A stretch of DNA of 64,000 nt from Pseudochelatococcus lubricantis. Lineage in GTDB: Bacteria; Pseudomonadota; Alphaproteobacteria; Rhizobiales; Beijerinckiaceae. Below are positions 35,649-43,601 of the stretch, piece by piece (the stretch's first letter is position 1; each line of letters opens with the position of its first letter). Location: contig NZ_JBHLXC010000007.1 of the NCBI RefSeq assembly GCF_042432495.1, positions 248,001 to 312,000 on the forward strand, given 5' to 3'. The position numbers and the translations under genes are program-made. Below the pieces are notes generated by a model. It saw only the letters and a list, made by a program, of their open reading frames with translations, was not told where the DNA came from and searched no databases.

Positions 35649-37196
35649 ATGGCAAATGAAGGCATCTTTGTCGGCAAAAGCGACAAGCCGGAAACGTTGC
35701 TGCTGAAGCGCGCCAACCGGCACGGCCTCGTGACGGGCGCCACCGGCACCGGCAAGACGGTGACGCTGCAGGTGCTGGTGGAAGGTTTTTCCAACGCCGG
35801 CGTGCCGGTGTTCGCCTCCGACATCAAGGGTGACCTTTCCGGCCTCGCGGCGCCGGGCGACGGCGCGGCGCCCTTCATCAAGCGGGCCGAGGAAATCGGC
35901 GTCGAATACGTGCCTGACCGCTTCCCCGTCACCTTCTGGGACGTGTTCGGCGAGCAGGGCCATCCGGTGCGCGCCACCATCTCCGACATGGGGCCGCTGC
36001 TGCTCTCGCGCCTGCTCGATCTCAACGAGACGCAGGAGGGAATCCTCAACATCGCCTTCCGCGTCGCCGACGAGCAGGGCCTGCTGCTGCTCGATCTCAA
36101 GGACCTGCGCGCGCTCCTCACGCATATCGGGGAAAACGCACCGCAGCTCTCCATCGAGTACGGCAACATCGCGCGCCAGTCCGTGGGCTCCATCCAGAGG
36201 CGTCTGCTCGTGCTGGAGAACCAGAACGCGGAAAAGTTCTTCGGCGAGCCCGCGCTGGAGATCGGCGATCTCATCCGCACCGACCGCGACGGGCGCGGCG
36301 TCATCAACATCCTGGCCGCCGACCGGCTCATGAACAGCCCGCGCGTCTACGCCACATTCCTGCTGTGGCTCCTGTCGGAACTCTTCGAGCAGCTGCCCGA
36401 GGTCGGTGATCCCGACAAGCCGGTGCTGGTGTTCTTCTTCGACGAGGCGCATCTGCTGTTCGACGGCGCGCCCAAGGCCCTGCTGGAGGCGGTGGAGCGC
36501 GTGGTGCGCCTCATCCGCTCCAAGGGCGTGGGCGTCTATTTCGTGACGCAGAACCCGCTCGATATCCCCGACGCCGTGCTCGGCCAGCTGGGCAACCGCG
36601 TGCAGCACGCGCTGCGCGCCTTCACCCCGCGCGACCAGCGGGCGGTCAAGGCGGCGGCGGAGACCTTCCGGCAGAATCCGGCCTTCGACACGCAGAAGGC
36701 GATCACGGAACTCGGCGTCGGTGAGGCGCTTGTCTCGCTGCTCGACGCGAAAGGCGCGCCGGAGATCGTCACGCGCACGCTGATCGCCCCGCCATCGGCG
36801 CGTGTGGGGCCGTTGACGGCGGCGGAGCGCGCCGCCGCGATCGCCGCAAGTCCCCTGCGCGGCCGGTACGACGCCGCCATCGACCGCGAGTCGGCCTACG
36901 AGGTGCTCACCAGCCGCGCCCGGGGCGCGGCGGAGGCCACCAATGCGCCGCAGGCGGAGGCGGGTGTGCTCGGCGGCATCGGCGATTTCCTGGGCTCGAT
37001 CTTCGGCACCTCGCGCCCGCGCGGTGAGCGGCTGACGACGGGGCAAGCAATTGCCCGCGACGTGACCCGCAGCGTCACGGACAGGGTGCTCGGACAGCTC
37101 GCGGCCGATGTCGGCCGCTCCATCGGCGGGCAGACGGGCAGCAGCATCGGCCGCGCCATCGTGCGCGGCACGCTGGGCGGCATCCTGCGGCGCTGA
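35649..37196 (+). CDS. DUF853 HerA/VirB4-type ATPase
   Basis: 515 residues from the ATG at 35649; the frame extends to 35604 without conservation. Motifs: IFVGKSDKPETLLLKRANRHGLVTG leads to Walker A GATGTGKT (30-37), then VPVFASDIKGDLSGL, VTFWDVFGEQGHPVRATISDMGP, Walker B VLVFFFDEAHLLFDGAP, and the arginine/sensor stretch VYFVTQNPLDIPDAVLGQLGNRVQHALRA shown in part. The C-terminal 90 residues are a Gly/Arg/Ser-rich low-complexity tail. These HerA-like hexameric helicase or pump ATPases are widespread, but their physiological job is undefined. It is downstream of mutS and upstream of an M20 dipeptidase; spacing permits one transcript. Confidence 0.9.
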   Translation: MANEGIFVGKSDKPETLLLKRANRHGLVTGATGTGKTVTLQVLVEGFSNAGVPVFASDIKGDLSGLAAPGDGAAPFIKRAEEIGVEYVPDRFPVTFWDVFGEQGHPVRATISDMGPLLLSRLLDLNETQEGILNIAFRVADEQGLLLLDLKDLRALLTHIGENAPQLSIEYGNIARQSVGSIQRRLLVLENQNAEKFFGEPALEIGDLIRTDRDGRGVINILAADRLMNSPRVYATFLLWLLSELFEQLPEVGDPDKPVLVFFFDEAHLLFDGAPKALLEAVERVVRLIRSKGVGVYFVTQNPLDIPDAVLGQLGNRVQHALRAFTPRDQRAVKAAAETFRQNPAFDTQKAITELGVGEALVSLLDAKGAPEIVTRTLIAPPSARVGPLTAAERAAAIAASPLRGRYDAAIDRESAYEVLTSRARGAAEATNAPQAEAGVLGGIGDFLGSIFGTSRPRGERLTTGQAIARDVTRSVTDRVLGQLAADVGRSIGGQTGSSIGRAIVRGTLGGILRR

Positions 37197-37226
37197 ACGT
37201 ATCGGATTTCTGGAAGGACGCTTAAC

Positions 37227-38609
37227 ATGTCGCAGCTCGACGCTGTTCTTGCCCATATCGACGAAAACCTCGACGCCTCGCTGGAGCGCCTGTTCGCGTT
37301 CCTGCGAATTGCCTCCATCTCCACCGATCCGGCCCACCGGGACGAGTGCCGCCGCGCGGCGGAATACGTGCGCGCCGAACTCGCCGGGCTCGGCTTCCGG
37401 GCCGACGTGCACCCCACCCCCGGCCATCCCGTCGTGCTCGGCGCGCAGGACGGCGCCTCCGACACGCGCGTGCTGTTCTACGGCCACTACGACGTGCAGC
37501 CCGTCGATCCGCTGGAACTGTGGGACAGCCAGCCCTTCGAGCCGCGGATCGAGACCCTGCCGGATGGCGGCAAGATCATCCGCGCGCGCGGCGCCGCCGA
37601 CGACAAGGGGCAGATTCTCACCTTTCTGGAGGCCGTGCGCGCGTGGAAGGCGGTCACCGGCACGTTGCCTGTCGGCGTCTCCGTGCTGATCGAGGGCGAG
37701 GAGGAGGTGGGCTCGGTCAACCTGCCGGCCTTCGTCGACGCCAGCCTGCCGAAGCTGCGGGCGGATGTCGTGCTCGTGTGCGACACGAACCAGTGGGATC
37801 CGGAGACACCTGCCATCACCACTGGCCTGCGCGGCCTCGTCCACGACGAGATCGTCGTCCGCACGGCCGATCGCGATCTGCATTCGGGCCTGTTCGGCGG
37901 TGCCGCGCAGAACGCCATCCACGTGCTCGCCGGCATCATCGCCGCGCTGCGCGACAAGGAAGGGCGCATCACCATCCCCGGTTTCTACGAAGGCGTGCCC
38001 GAGGTGCCGGAGGAGGTGCGTGCCGAATGGCGGCAGCTCGGCCTCGACGCGGACACCTTCCTCGGTCCAGTGGGGCTCTCAGTGCCGGCGGGTGAGAAGG
38101 ACCGCGACGTGATCGAGCAGATCCAGTCCCGTCCGGCCTTCGACATCAACGGCATCATCGGCGGCTATACGGGCGAGGGATCGAAGACCGTCATCCCCGC
38201 CGAGGCGCGCGCCAAGATCACCTTCCGTCTCGTGGGCGACCAGAACCCCGTCAGCGTGCGTGACTCCTTCCGCGCTCACGTGCGCGAACTCATCCCCGCC
38301 GACGCCTCGGTGACCTTCGGCTCCGGTGATGGCGCACCCGCCGTTTCCGTGCCGCTCGACAGCCCCTGGCTGGCGAAGGCGGCGAAGGCGCTCGCGGACG
38401 AATGGGGCAAGGCGCCGGTCACCATCGGCGGCGGCGGCTCCATCCCGATCATCGCCACCCTGCGGAGCAATCTTCGGGCCGAGCCGCTGCTGATCGGATT
38501 CGGACTCGACGATGACCGGATTCATTCGCCGAACGAGAAATATGCGTTGAAAAGCTTCCACAAGGGTGCGCGCTCGTGGGCGCGTGTCCTGCAAGAGCTT
38601 GCAAAATAA
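37227..38609 (+). CDS. M20 family metallodipeptidase
   Basis: 460 residues, carnosinase/DapE-type zinc peptidase. Metal and catalytic motifs: VLFYGHYDVQPVDP (first ligand His and adjacent Asp), IIRARGAADDKGQ (bridging Asp), LIEGEEEVGSVN (Glu base and ligand), VCDTNQWDPETPAITTGLRG and the terminal His in DDRIHSPNEKYALKSF. The dimerisation (lid) domain is in the middle (about 190-320). No signal peptide, so it is cytoplasmic, hydrolysing peptides or modified amino acids. It follows DUF853 by 30 bases and has GGAAGGACG before its ATG. Confidence 0.95.
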   Translation: MSQLDAVLAHIDENLDASLERLFAFLRIASISTDPAHRDECRRAAEYVRAELAGLGFRADVHPTPGHPVVLGAQDGASDTRVLFYGHYDVQPVDPLELWDSQPFEPRIETLPDGGKIIRARGAADDKGQILTFLEAVRAWKAVTGTLPVGVSVLIEGEEEVGSVNLPAFVDASLPKLRADVVLVCDTNQWDPETPAITTGLRGLVHDEIVVRTADRDLHSGLFGGAAQNAIHVLAGIIAALRDKEGRITIPGFYEGVPEVPEEVRAEWRQLGLDADTFLGPVGLSVPAGEKDRDVIEQIQSRPAFDINGIIGGYTGEGSKTVIPAEARAKITFRLVGDQNPVSVRDSFRAHVRELIPADASVTFGSGDGAPAVSVPLDSPWLAKAAKALADEWGKAPVTIGGGGSIPIIATLRSNLRAEPLLIGFGLDDDRIHSPNEKYALKSFHKGARSWARVLQELAK

Positions 38610-38631
38610 CGCTCTTTATCCGGCGAATTGA

Positions 38632-38661
38632 ACGTCACCTTTCTGTCTCCGAACCTTTAAC
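38632..38661 (+). promoter_or_regulatory. Possible PHO-box promoter of the phytase-like gene
   Basis: Two 7-base units 11 bases apart, ACGTCAC (38632-38638) and CTGTCTC (38643-38649), resemble the PhoB consensus CTGTCAY (5 of 7 and 6 of 7). A -10-like TTTAAC follows at 38656-38661, the spacing used at PHO promoters. Only a prediction. Confidence 0.35.
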
Positions 38662-38688
38662 ACGAAGACATGAAAGGGGCCGATCAAG

Positions 38689-38719
38689 AACCCCTGTCAT
38701 CCACTACAACAGGGGTTTT
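38689..38719 (+). terminator. Terminator-like hairpin that covers the ribosome binding site of the next gene
   Basis: AACCCCTGT (38689-38697) pairs with ACAGGGGTT (38709-38717) across an 11-base loop, followed by TTTT up to 38719. The ATG of the phytase-like gene is at 38722, so AGGGG in the 3' arm is also its only obvious Shine-Dalgarno sequence. Confidence 0.7.
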
Positions 38720-38721
38720 CG

Positions 38722-40077
38722 ATGCGTATTCCCTCTTCCGTTTTCAGCGCCCTGCTGTTCTCGGCGCTCGTCGCTTCGCCGGCCATGGCTGAGCAGGAGT
38801 TCACCGCGACCCTGAAGGGCCATGCCGCGCTGCCGGCGCTCACCATCATCGATGCGCCGGCCGATGCGCCGGCCGACCTGCGCGTTGCCGGCAAGTACGC
38901 CACCGGCAAGGCGACCCGCGTCGACGAACCCGAGAGCGTCGAGGGCATCAACGACGGCCGCCCCACCGGCATCAAGTTCCCCTTCAAGGGCCAGGCCGTG
39001 CAGGGCCATTCCGGCATCAAGGCCGACCGTGACGGCACCTTCTGGGTCATCACCGACAACGGCATGGGCAACAAGGCCAATTCGCCGGACAACATGCTCT
39101 TCATCCACCACTACGCCATCGACTGGAAGGCGAACGCGGTCAACCGGCTCAGCACCACCTTCCTGCACGATCCCGACAAGAAGGTTCCGTTCCGCATCGC
39201 CGAGGAAGGCACCGAGAAGCGCTATCTCACGGGTTCCGACTTCGACCTCGAGTCCTTCCAGCTCATCGGCGACAAGATCTGGTTCGGCGAGGAGTTCGGC
39301 CCCTACCTGATCCGCACCGACCGCGACGGCAAGGTCGAGGCCGTGATCGAGACGGAAGTCGCGGGCAAGGTCGTCCGTTCGCCCGACCATTACAACATCA
39401 AGACGCCGGGCGCGCCGGGCAAGGTGGACTTCGAAGTGCGCCGCTCGAAGGGCTTCGAGGGCATGGCTTCCTCGCCGGACGGCAAGTTCCTCTATCCGCT
39501 GCTCGAAGGCGCGCTGTGGGATGCCGCGACGAACGCCACCGAGAAGGACAACGGCAAGGAATACCTGCGTATTCTTGAATTCGATGTGGCCAATCAGAAG
39601 TGGACCGGCCGCTTCTGGAAGTTCCCGCTTGAGGAGAACGGCCACTCCATCGGCGACTTCAACATGGTCGACGCCACCCACGGCCTCATCATCGAGCGCG
39701 ACGACACCGAAGGCACCGCGAGCAAGGCCTGCCCGGCCGGCGAGAAGCGCAAGGATTGCTTCGCTACCCCCGCCAAGTTCAAGCGCGTCTACAAGATCGA
39801 GCTGACCGACGAGAACGCTGGCAAGGACGCCCGCAAGATCGGCTACATCGACCTGATGAAGATCCAGGATCCGGACAAGGTCGCCATCAAGGGCGAGAAG
39901 AACGGCACGCTGGACTTCCCCTTCTTCACCATCGAGAACGTCGACGTCGTGGACGCCACGCACATCATCGTCGGCAACGACAACAACCTGCCGTTCTCCG
40001 CCAGCCGCGATCCCAACAAGGCCGACGACAACGAGTTCATCCTGCTCGAAGTCAAGGACTTCCTCGCCGCCAAGTGA
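38722..40077 (+). CDS. Secreted esterase-like activity of phytase family protein
   Basis: 451 residues. Signal peptide about 1-24 (VFSALLFSALVASPAMA, cut before EQEFTATL). The mature protein belongs to the beta-propeller esterase-like phytase family: GHAALPALTIIDAP, FPFKGQAVQGHSGIKADRDGTFWVITDNGMG, SDFDLESFQLIGDKIWFGEEFGPYLIRTDRDG (landmarks only), GFEGMASSPDGKFLYPLLEG, IIERDDTEG and a C-terminal NDNNLPFSASRDPNKADDNEFI. It is periplasmic or extracellular; release of phosphate from organic esters is the family expectation. The start codon sits directly behind a terminator-like hairpin, which suggests controlled expression. A strong terminator follows. Confidence 0.9.
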   Translation: MRIPSSVFSALLFSALVASPAMAEQEFTATLKGHAALPALTIIDAPADAPADLRVAGKYATGKATRVDEPESVEGINDGRPTGIKFPFKGQAVQGHSGIKADRDGTFWVITDNGMGNKANSPDNMLFIHHYAIDWKANAVNRLSTTFLHDPDKKVPFRIAEEGTEKRYLTGSDFDLESFQLIGDKIWFGEEFGPYLIRTDRDGKVEAVIETEVAGKVVRSPDHYNIKTPGAPGKVDFEVRRSKGFEGMASSPDGKFLYPLLEGALWDAATNATEKDNGKEYLRILEFDVANQKWTGRFWKFPLEENGHSIGDFNMVDATHGLIIERDDTEGTASKACPAGEKRKDCFATPAKFKRVYKIELTDENAGKDARKIGYIDLMKIQDPDKVAIKGEKNGTLDFPFFTIENVDVVDATHIIVGNDNNLPFSASRDPNKADDNEFILLEVKDFLAAK

Positions 40078-40119
40078 TTTCTTGTCAATTGGTGTTTGAT
40101 TTCTTGTCACCTGGCGTTC
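40076..40119 (+). repeat. Imperfect 22-bp tandem repeat at the phytase-like gene's stop codon
   Basis: GATTTCTTGTCA occurs at 40076-40087 and again at 40098-40109, followed by related ten-base tails (ATTGGTGTTT and CCTGGCGTTC). The copy begins inside the stop codon, so it looks like a recent local duplication of the 3' end. Confidence 0.6.
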
Positions 40120-40136
40120 GCGCATACGCATTCAGG

Positions 40137-40163
40137 CCCCGGCAGATCCTGCCGGGGTTTTTT
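40137..40163 (+). terminator. Terminator of the phytase-like gene
   Basis: CCCCGGCAG (40137-40145) pairs with CTGCCGGGG (40149-40157) around ATC and is followed by TTTTTT. Confidence 0.95.
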
Positions 40164-40226
40164 GTTATTTGCCGGTTGTGTATTGGCAGGTCGGCCGGTG
40201 TTTGACGAACGTAACTTCCGGATGCC

Positions 40227-41759
40227 TCAGCGCCTGCGCAGCGGGATCGGCACGCGCAGCGCCTTCAGCCCGCCGAGCAACGTCGCGCCATAGACCAGCG
40301 CACCCACGCCCGCGACGATGGCGAGGTGGATGATGGCCTGCAGACGCGGCAGGGTGACGATCCACGGCTCCGCGAATTGCTGCGCGGCATAGGCGGCCAC
40401 GGCCAACGCAACGCAGGCCACGGCGACGGCGACGAGCGTGCGCCCCAGCGCGCCATCGGGCGCGGTCCATTGCTTGCGGATCGCGAGGATGTACAGCAGC
40501 CCGCCGTTCACCCACGCGCCGACCGCCGTCGCGAGCGCGAGGCCGGGCGCACCCATGTCGCCCGCGAGCGCGATCTTGAGAGCGACATTCACCGCGATGC
40601 CGATCAGCGATGCCACGGCCGGCGTCGCCGTGTCGAGCCTCGCGCGGAAGCTCGCGACCAGTGCGGGAATCGCCACGATGGCCGGCAGGCCGAAGGCATA
40701 TGCCGCGAGCACGGCGCCGGCGGCCTGCGCGTCCGCCGCCGTGAAGGCTCCGCGCCCGAACAGGGCGGACATGATGAGGTCCGGCACGATCAGGAAGGCC
40801 ACCATGCACGGCGCGCCGAGCGCCAGCGCCAGCATCAGCGTGCGGTTCTGCGCGGCGTGCGCGGCGGCGTCCCGGTTCGCGGCGATCAGACGGCTCATCT
40901 CCGGCAGCACCACCGTGCCGGCCGCCAGCGCGATAACACCGATGGGAAGCTGGTAGAGTCGGTCGGCATAATAGATGGAGGAGACAGCGCCGGTGGGCAG
41001 CAGCGAGGCGATGATCGTGTCGGCGAACAGCGCGATCTGTACGCCGGCCGAACCGATCACCGCCGGTCCGAGCGCCTTCAGGAAGGTGCGCATGTCGTCG
41101 TCGAGCCGCGGGCGGGCGAGGCGGGGCGCGATGCCGGCGCGGTGCGCGTCGCCGTAGACGAGCGCAAGCTCCAGCACGCCCGCCGCCGCCACGCCCCAGG
41201 CGGCGGCATGCGCGGCGGAGGGGAACAGGAAGGCGAGCGCCAGTGCGGCGACGATGGCGACATTCAGCAGGATCGGCGCGCCCGCCGCCGCCGCGAAGCG
41301 CTCCACGCCGTTCAGCACGCCCGACACCAGCGTCACCAGCGTGATGAAGAACAGGTAAGGGAAGGTGATGCGCGTCAGCGTCACCGCGAGCGCGAATTTC
41401 TCTGGATCGGCGGCGAAGCCGGGTGCGAGCAGCGTCACCACCTGCGGCATGAAGGTGAGTGCGATGCCCAGCACCAGCGTCTGGACGATCAGCATCGTCG
41501 TCCAGACATTGTCGGCGAAGCGGCGCGCCGCCGCCACGCCCGCCGCTTCGTGCAGGCGCGTGAAGGCGGGGATGAACGCGGCGTTGAACGCGCCCTCGCT
41601 GAAGATGGCCCGGAAATGATTGGGCAGCCGCAAGGCGACGAAGAACGCATCCGCGATCAGGCCCGCGCCCAGAACGGCAGCTGTCGCCAGATCGCGGAAC
41701 AGTCCGGTGACGCGCGACAGCAGCGTGAAACCGCTGACGGAGATGAAGTGCTTCAGCAT
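40227..41759 (-). CDS. murJ: Lipid II flippase MurJ
   Basis: Moves lipid-linked peptidoglycan precursor across the inner membrane. 510 residues with about 14 membrane helices. The opening FISVSGFTLLSRVTGLFRDLATAAVLGAG contains the SR.xG.xRD signature, and DAFFVALRLPNHFRAIFSEGAFNAAFIPAF is diagnostic of MurJ/MviN (both cited in part). Conserved central-cavity arginines are visible in these segments. The gene is the last of a minus-strand series and starts 7 bases after the stop of the peptidoglycan-binding protein gene, which fits a shared wall-related unit. Confidence 0.96.
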   Translation of the reverse strand: MLKHFISVSGFTLLSRVTGLFRDLATAAVLGAGLIADAFFVALRLPNHFRAIFSEGAFNAAFIPAFTRLHEAAGVAAARRFADNVWTTMLIVQTLVLGIALTFMPQVVTLLAPGFAADPEKFALAVTLTRITFPYLFFITLVTLVSGVLNGVERFAAAAGAPILLNVAIVAALALAFLFPSAAHAAAWGVAAAGVLELALVYGDAHRAGIAPRLARPRLDDDMRTFLKALGPAVIGSAGVQIALFADTIIASLLPTGAVSSIYYADRLYQLPIGVIALAAGTVVLPEMSRLIAANRDAAAHAAQNRTLMLALALGAPCMVAFLIVPDLIMSALFGRGAFTAADAQAAGAVLAAYAFGLPAIVAIPALVASFRARLDTATPAVASLIGIAVNVALKIALAGDMGAPGLALATAVGAWVNGGLLYILAIRKQWTAPDGALGRTLVAVAVACVALAVAAYAAQQFAEPWIVTLPRLQAIIHLAIVAGVGALVYGATLLGGLKALRVPIPLRRR

Positions 41760-41766
41760 CGGTATC

Positions 41767-42594
41767 TCAGTCCAGCGCCGTGCCCGCGGCCACAGCCAGC
41801 GCCCTGCGCATGCCCGTGGTTGCCGGATCGCCCGTCTGCGGCAACCCTTCCAGCTTCTCGAACGCCATGATCGCCTGCCGCGTGGCGGGACCCATCAGCC
41901 CGTCTGCCGTGATGGCGTAGCCTAGCTTGACGAGCGCCTTCTGCACACCGAGCACGCCCGCTGGTTTCGCCTCGCGCGGCGGCGCGCCCGTGGCGAGGAG
42001 GTGCGCGATGGCGTCGTCCGAGGTCGGCGCCGCGACGGCGGGTGCGGCGGCCGCTGCTTCGTTCCGCCGCGGCGGCTGCGGCTGCACGGCCGCCTCCGCC
42101 GTGCCGGTCGGGCGCGGCGCGGGGGGGCGGGGCGCCTGCGCGGAAGGCCGGGCGGCGGAAGCAGGCTTGGGCGCGGGTTGCGCGGGCGCATCGGCCCTGT
42201 TCTCACCGAAAAGCGGCGAGGGGTGCGTGCCTTCCTGCAGGAAGGCGGCATTGACGATGATCGACACGGCCAGCACAGCTCCCGTCAGGCCACCGCCGAG
42301 CGCCGCCGGATAGCGCCTGAACGCGCCGACGACAGCCGAGGCCGCGAGCCCCGAAATGTCGCGCAGGAACGCCGTCAGCACAGGGGGTTCCGGCGCGGTG
42401 GCGCGTGGCGCGCGGCGCTCGTCCGGAGCGCGGGAAACAGGTGTCGCCGGTCCTCGCACGCGCTTGGGCGCGGGCGCGCGCCTGACGGCGTCGAAATCTG
42501 AACGGGCGAGAGCTTCACGCACGGGTCTGATCGTTTCCTCTGCCGGGCGGGCTGCCAACCGGTGGCGGGTCCGCGAACGGGATAATTCCAACAC
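41767..42594 (-). CDS. Membrane protein with C-terminal peptidoglycan-binding domain
   Basis: 275 residues from a GTG at 42594 (a TTG follows immediately and is also possible). The order is: a basic Arg/Pro-rich N-terminus, one membrane span near residues 95-118 (YPAALGGGLTGAVLAVSIIVNAAFL), a Pro/Ala-rich periplasmic linker (about 120-195), and a peptidoglycan_binding_1 domain (about 200-262: VQKALVKLGYAITADGLMGPATRQAIMAFEKLEGLP in part). It is a type II anchored protein that would tether the inner membrane to the wall. It sits just before murJ. A 7-of-8 CtrA-box match is 22 bases upstream. Confidence 0.88.
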   Translation of the reverse strand: MLELSRSRTRHRLAARPAEETIRPVREALARSDFDAVRRAPAPKRVRGPATPVSRAPDERRAPRATAPEPPVLTAFLRDISGLAASAVVGAFRRYPAALGGGLTGAVLAVSIIVNAAFLQEGTHPSPLFGENRADAPAQPAPKPASAARPSAQAPRPPAPRPTGTAEAAVQPQPPRRNEAAAAAPAVAAPTSDDAIAHLLATGAPPREAKPAGVLGVQKALVKLGYAITADGLMGPATRQAIMAFEKLEGLPQTGDPATTGMRRALAVAAGTALD

Positions 42595-42696
42595 GGCAAT
42601 TATGGCATGGCAGGCTTAAGCGAACGCTAAAGGCTCCGCCAAAGCAGGTGTGCGGGTGCCTTTCCGCACATGCGGGCTGGCGTCTGCCCGGCATCT

Positions 42697-43056
42697 TCAG
42701 CCCAGCGCCTGCGCGACATGGGCGCGCAGCTCGCCGAGCGTAAATGGTTTCAGCAGGATGCCGGCGAGATTCGTGAGACCCTGCGCGCGTTCGTGCTGGT
42801 CGGAGTAGCCGGTCATGATCAGGATCACGAGGTCCGGCCACTGGGCCGCCGCTTCCTGCGCCAGCGCGATGCCGTCCATCAGGGGCATGCGCACGTCGGT
42901 GAGCAGCAGGTCGAACGCACCGCGCGCCGCCGTCAGCGTGTCGAGTCCCTCCGCGCCGTCGCCGGCGGTTTCGACGTCATGGCCGTCGAGCTCCAGCCCG
43001 CGCTTCAGAAAGCCGCGCACGCTCGCCTCGTCGTCCACAAGCAGGATGCGCGCCAT
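42697..43056 (-). CDS. cpdR: Single-domain response regulator CpdR
   Basis: 119 residues forming a lone receiver domain: acidic pair in ILLVDDEASVRGFLKRGLE, phospho-accepting Asp54 in LLLTDVRMPLMDG, Thr-switch region LIMTGYSD and Lys in ILLKPFTLGEL. Sequence and size match CpdR of Caulobacter and rhizobia. Unphosphorylated CpdR primes ClpXP to degrade cell-cycle proteins including CtrA; phosphate comes from CckA through ChpT. Its ATG lies two bases after the hpt stop, making a ubiH-like-hpt-cpdR operon. The kinase gene cckA is in the same window. Confidence 0.92.
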   Translation of the reverse strand: MARILLVDDEASVRGFLKRGLELDGHDVETAGDGAEGLDTLTAARGAFDLLLTDVRMPLMDGIALAQEAAAQWPDLVILIMTGYSDQHERAQGLTNLAGILLKPFTLGELRAHVAQALG

Positions 43057-43058
43057 GG

Positions 43059-43601
43059 TCAGGTTTCGCTCTTTTCGATAACGCCGATATACGGCAATTG
43101 CCTGAAGGAATGGGCGGCGTCCATGCCGTAGCCGACGACAAAGAGATCGGGGCAGGTGAAGCCGACGAAATCGGGGTGGATGGCGGTGGCGCGCTTGTTC
43201 GGCTTTTCCAGCAGCACGGCGGACAGCACCCGCCGCGCGCCGCGCGCCACCAGCAGATCCTTGGCGAAGGCCAGCGTGCGGCCCGATTCGAGGATGTCGT
43301 CGAGCAGCAGGACATCGCGCCCCACGACGTCGCTATCGATATCCTTGACGATCGTGACGGTGCCCGAAGACACCAGCCCGTCCTTGTAGCTGGAGAGCTG
43401 GATGAACTCCACCTGCGGCGCCAGTCCGGCGCGGTGGAGGGCGCGGATGAGATCGGCCGCGAACATGAAGCTGCCCTTCAGCACGGCGACGACCAGCAGG
43501 TGACGCGGCTGTATCGCCGCGATGTCGCGTGCGATCTCTTCGTTGCGGGCGGCGATCTCTGCTTCGCCGAACAGGGGCCTGATGCGCACAGACTGGTTCA
43601 T
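43059..43601 (-). CDS. hpt: Hypoxanthine phosphoribosyltransferase
   Basis: Converts hypoxanthine or guanine plus PRPP to IMP or GMP in purine salvage. 180 residues, the usual bacterial length. The PRPP-binding loop DVLLLDDILESGRTLA spans about 96-111; LKGSFMFAADLIRAL (41-55), VEFIQLSSYKDG and the late VGYGMDAAHSFRQLPYIGVI are standard HPRT elements. It overlaps the upstream monooxygenase stop by four bases (ATGA) and is followed after two bases by cpdR. Confidence 0.95.
   Translation of the reverse strand: MNQSVRIRPLFGEAEIAARNEEIARDIAAIQPRHLLVVAVLKGSFMFAADLIRALHRAGLAPQVEFIQLSSYKDGLVSSGTVTIVKDIDSDVVGRDVLLLDDILESGRTLAFAKDLLVARGARRVLSAVLLEKPNKRATAIHPDFVGFTCPDLFVVGYGMDAAHSFRQLPYIGVIEKSET

Noticed and set aside
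32741..36331. 1196-codon minus-strand frame across mutS and the DUF853 gene
   Set aside because: It spans two clearly real genes on the other strand and translates to Arg/Gly/Ala-rich sequence without motifs.
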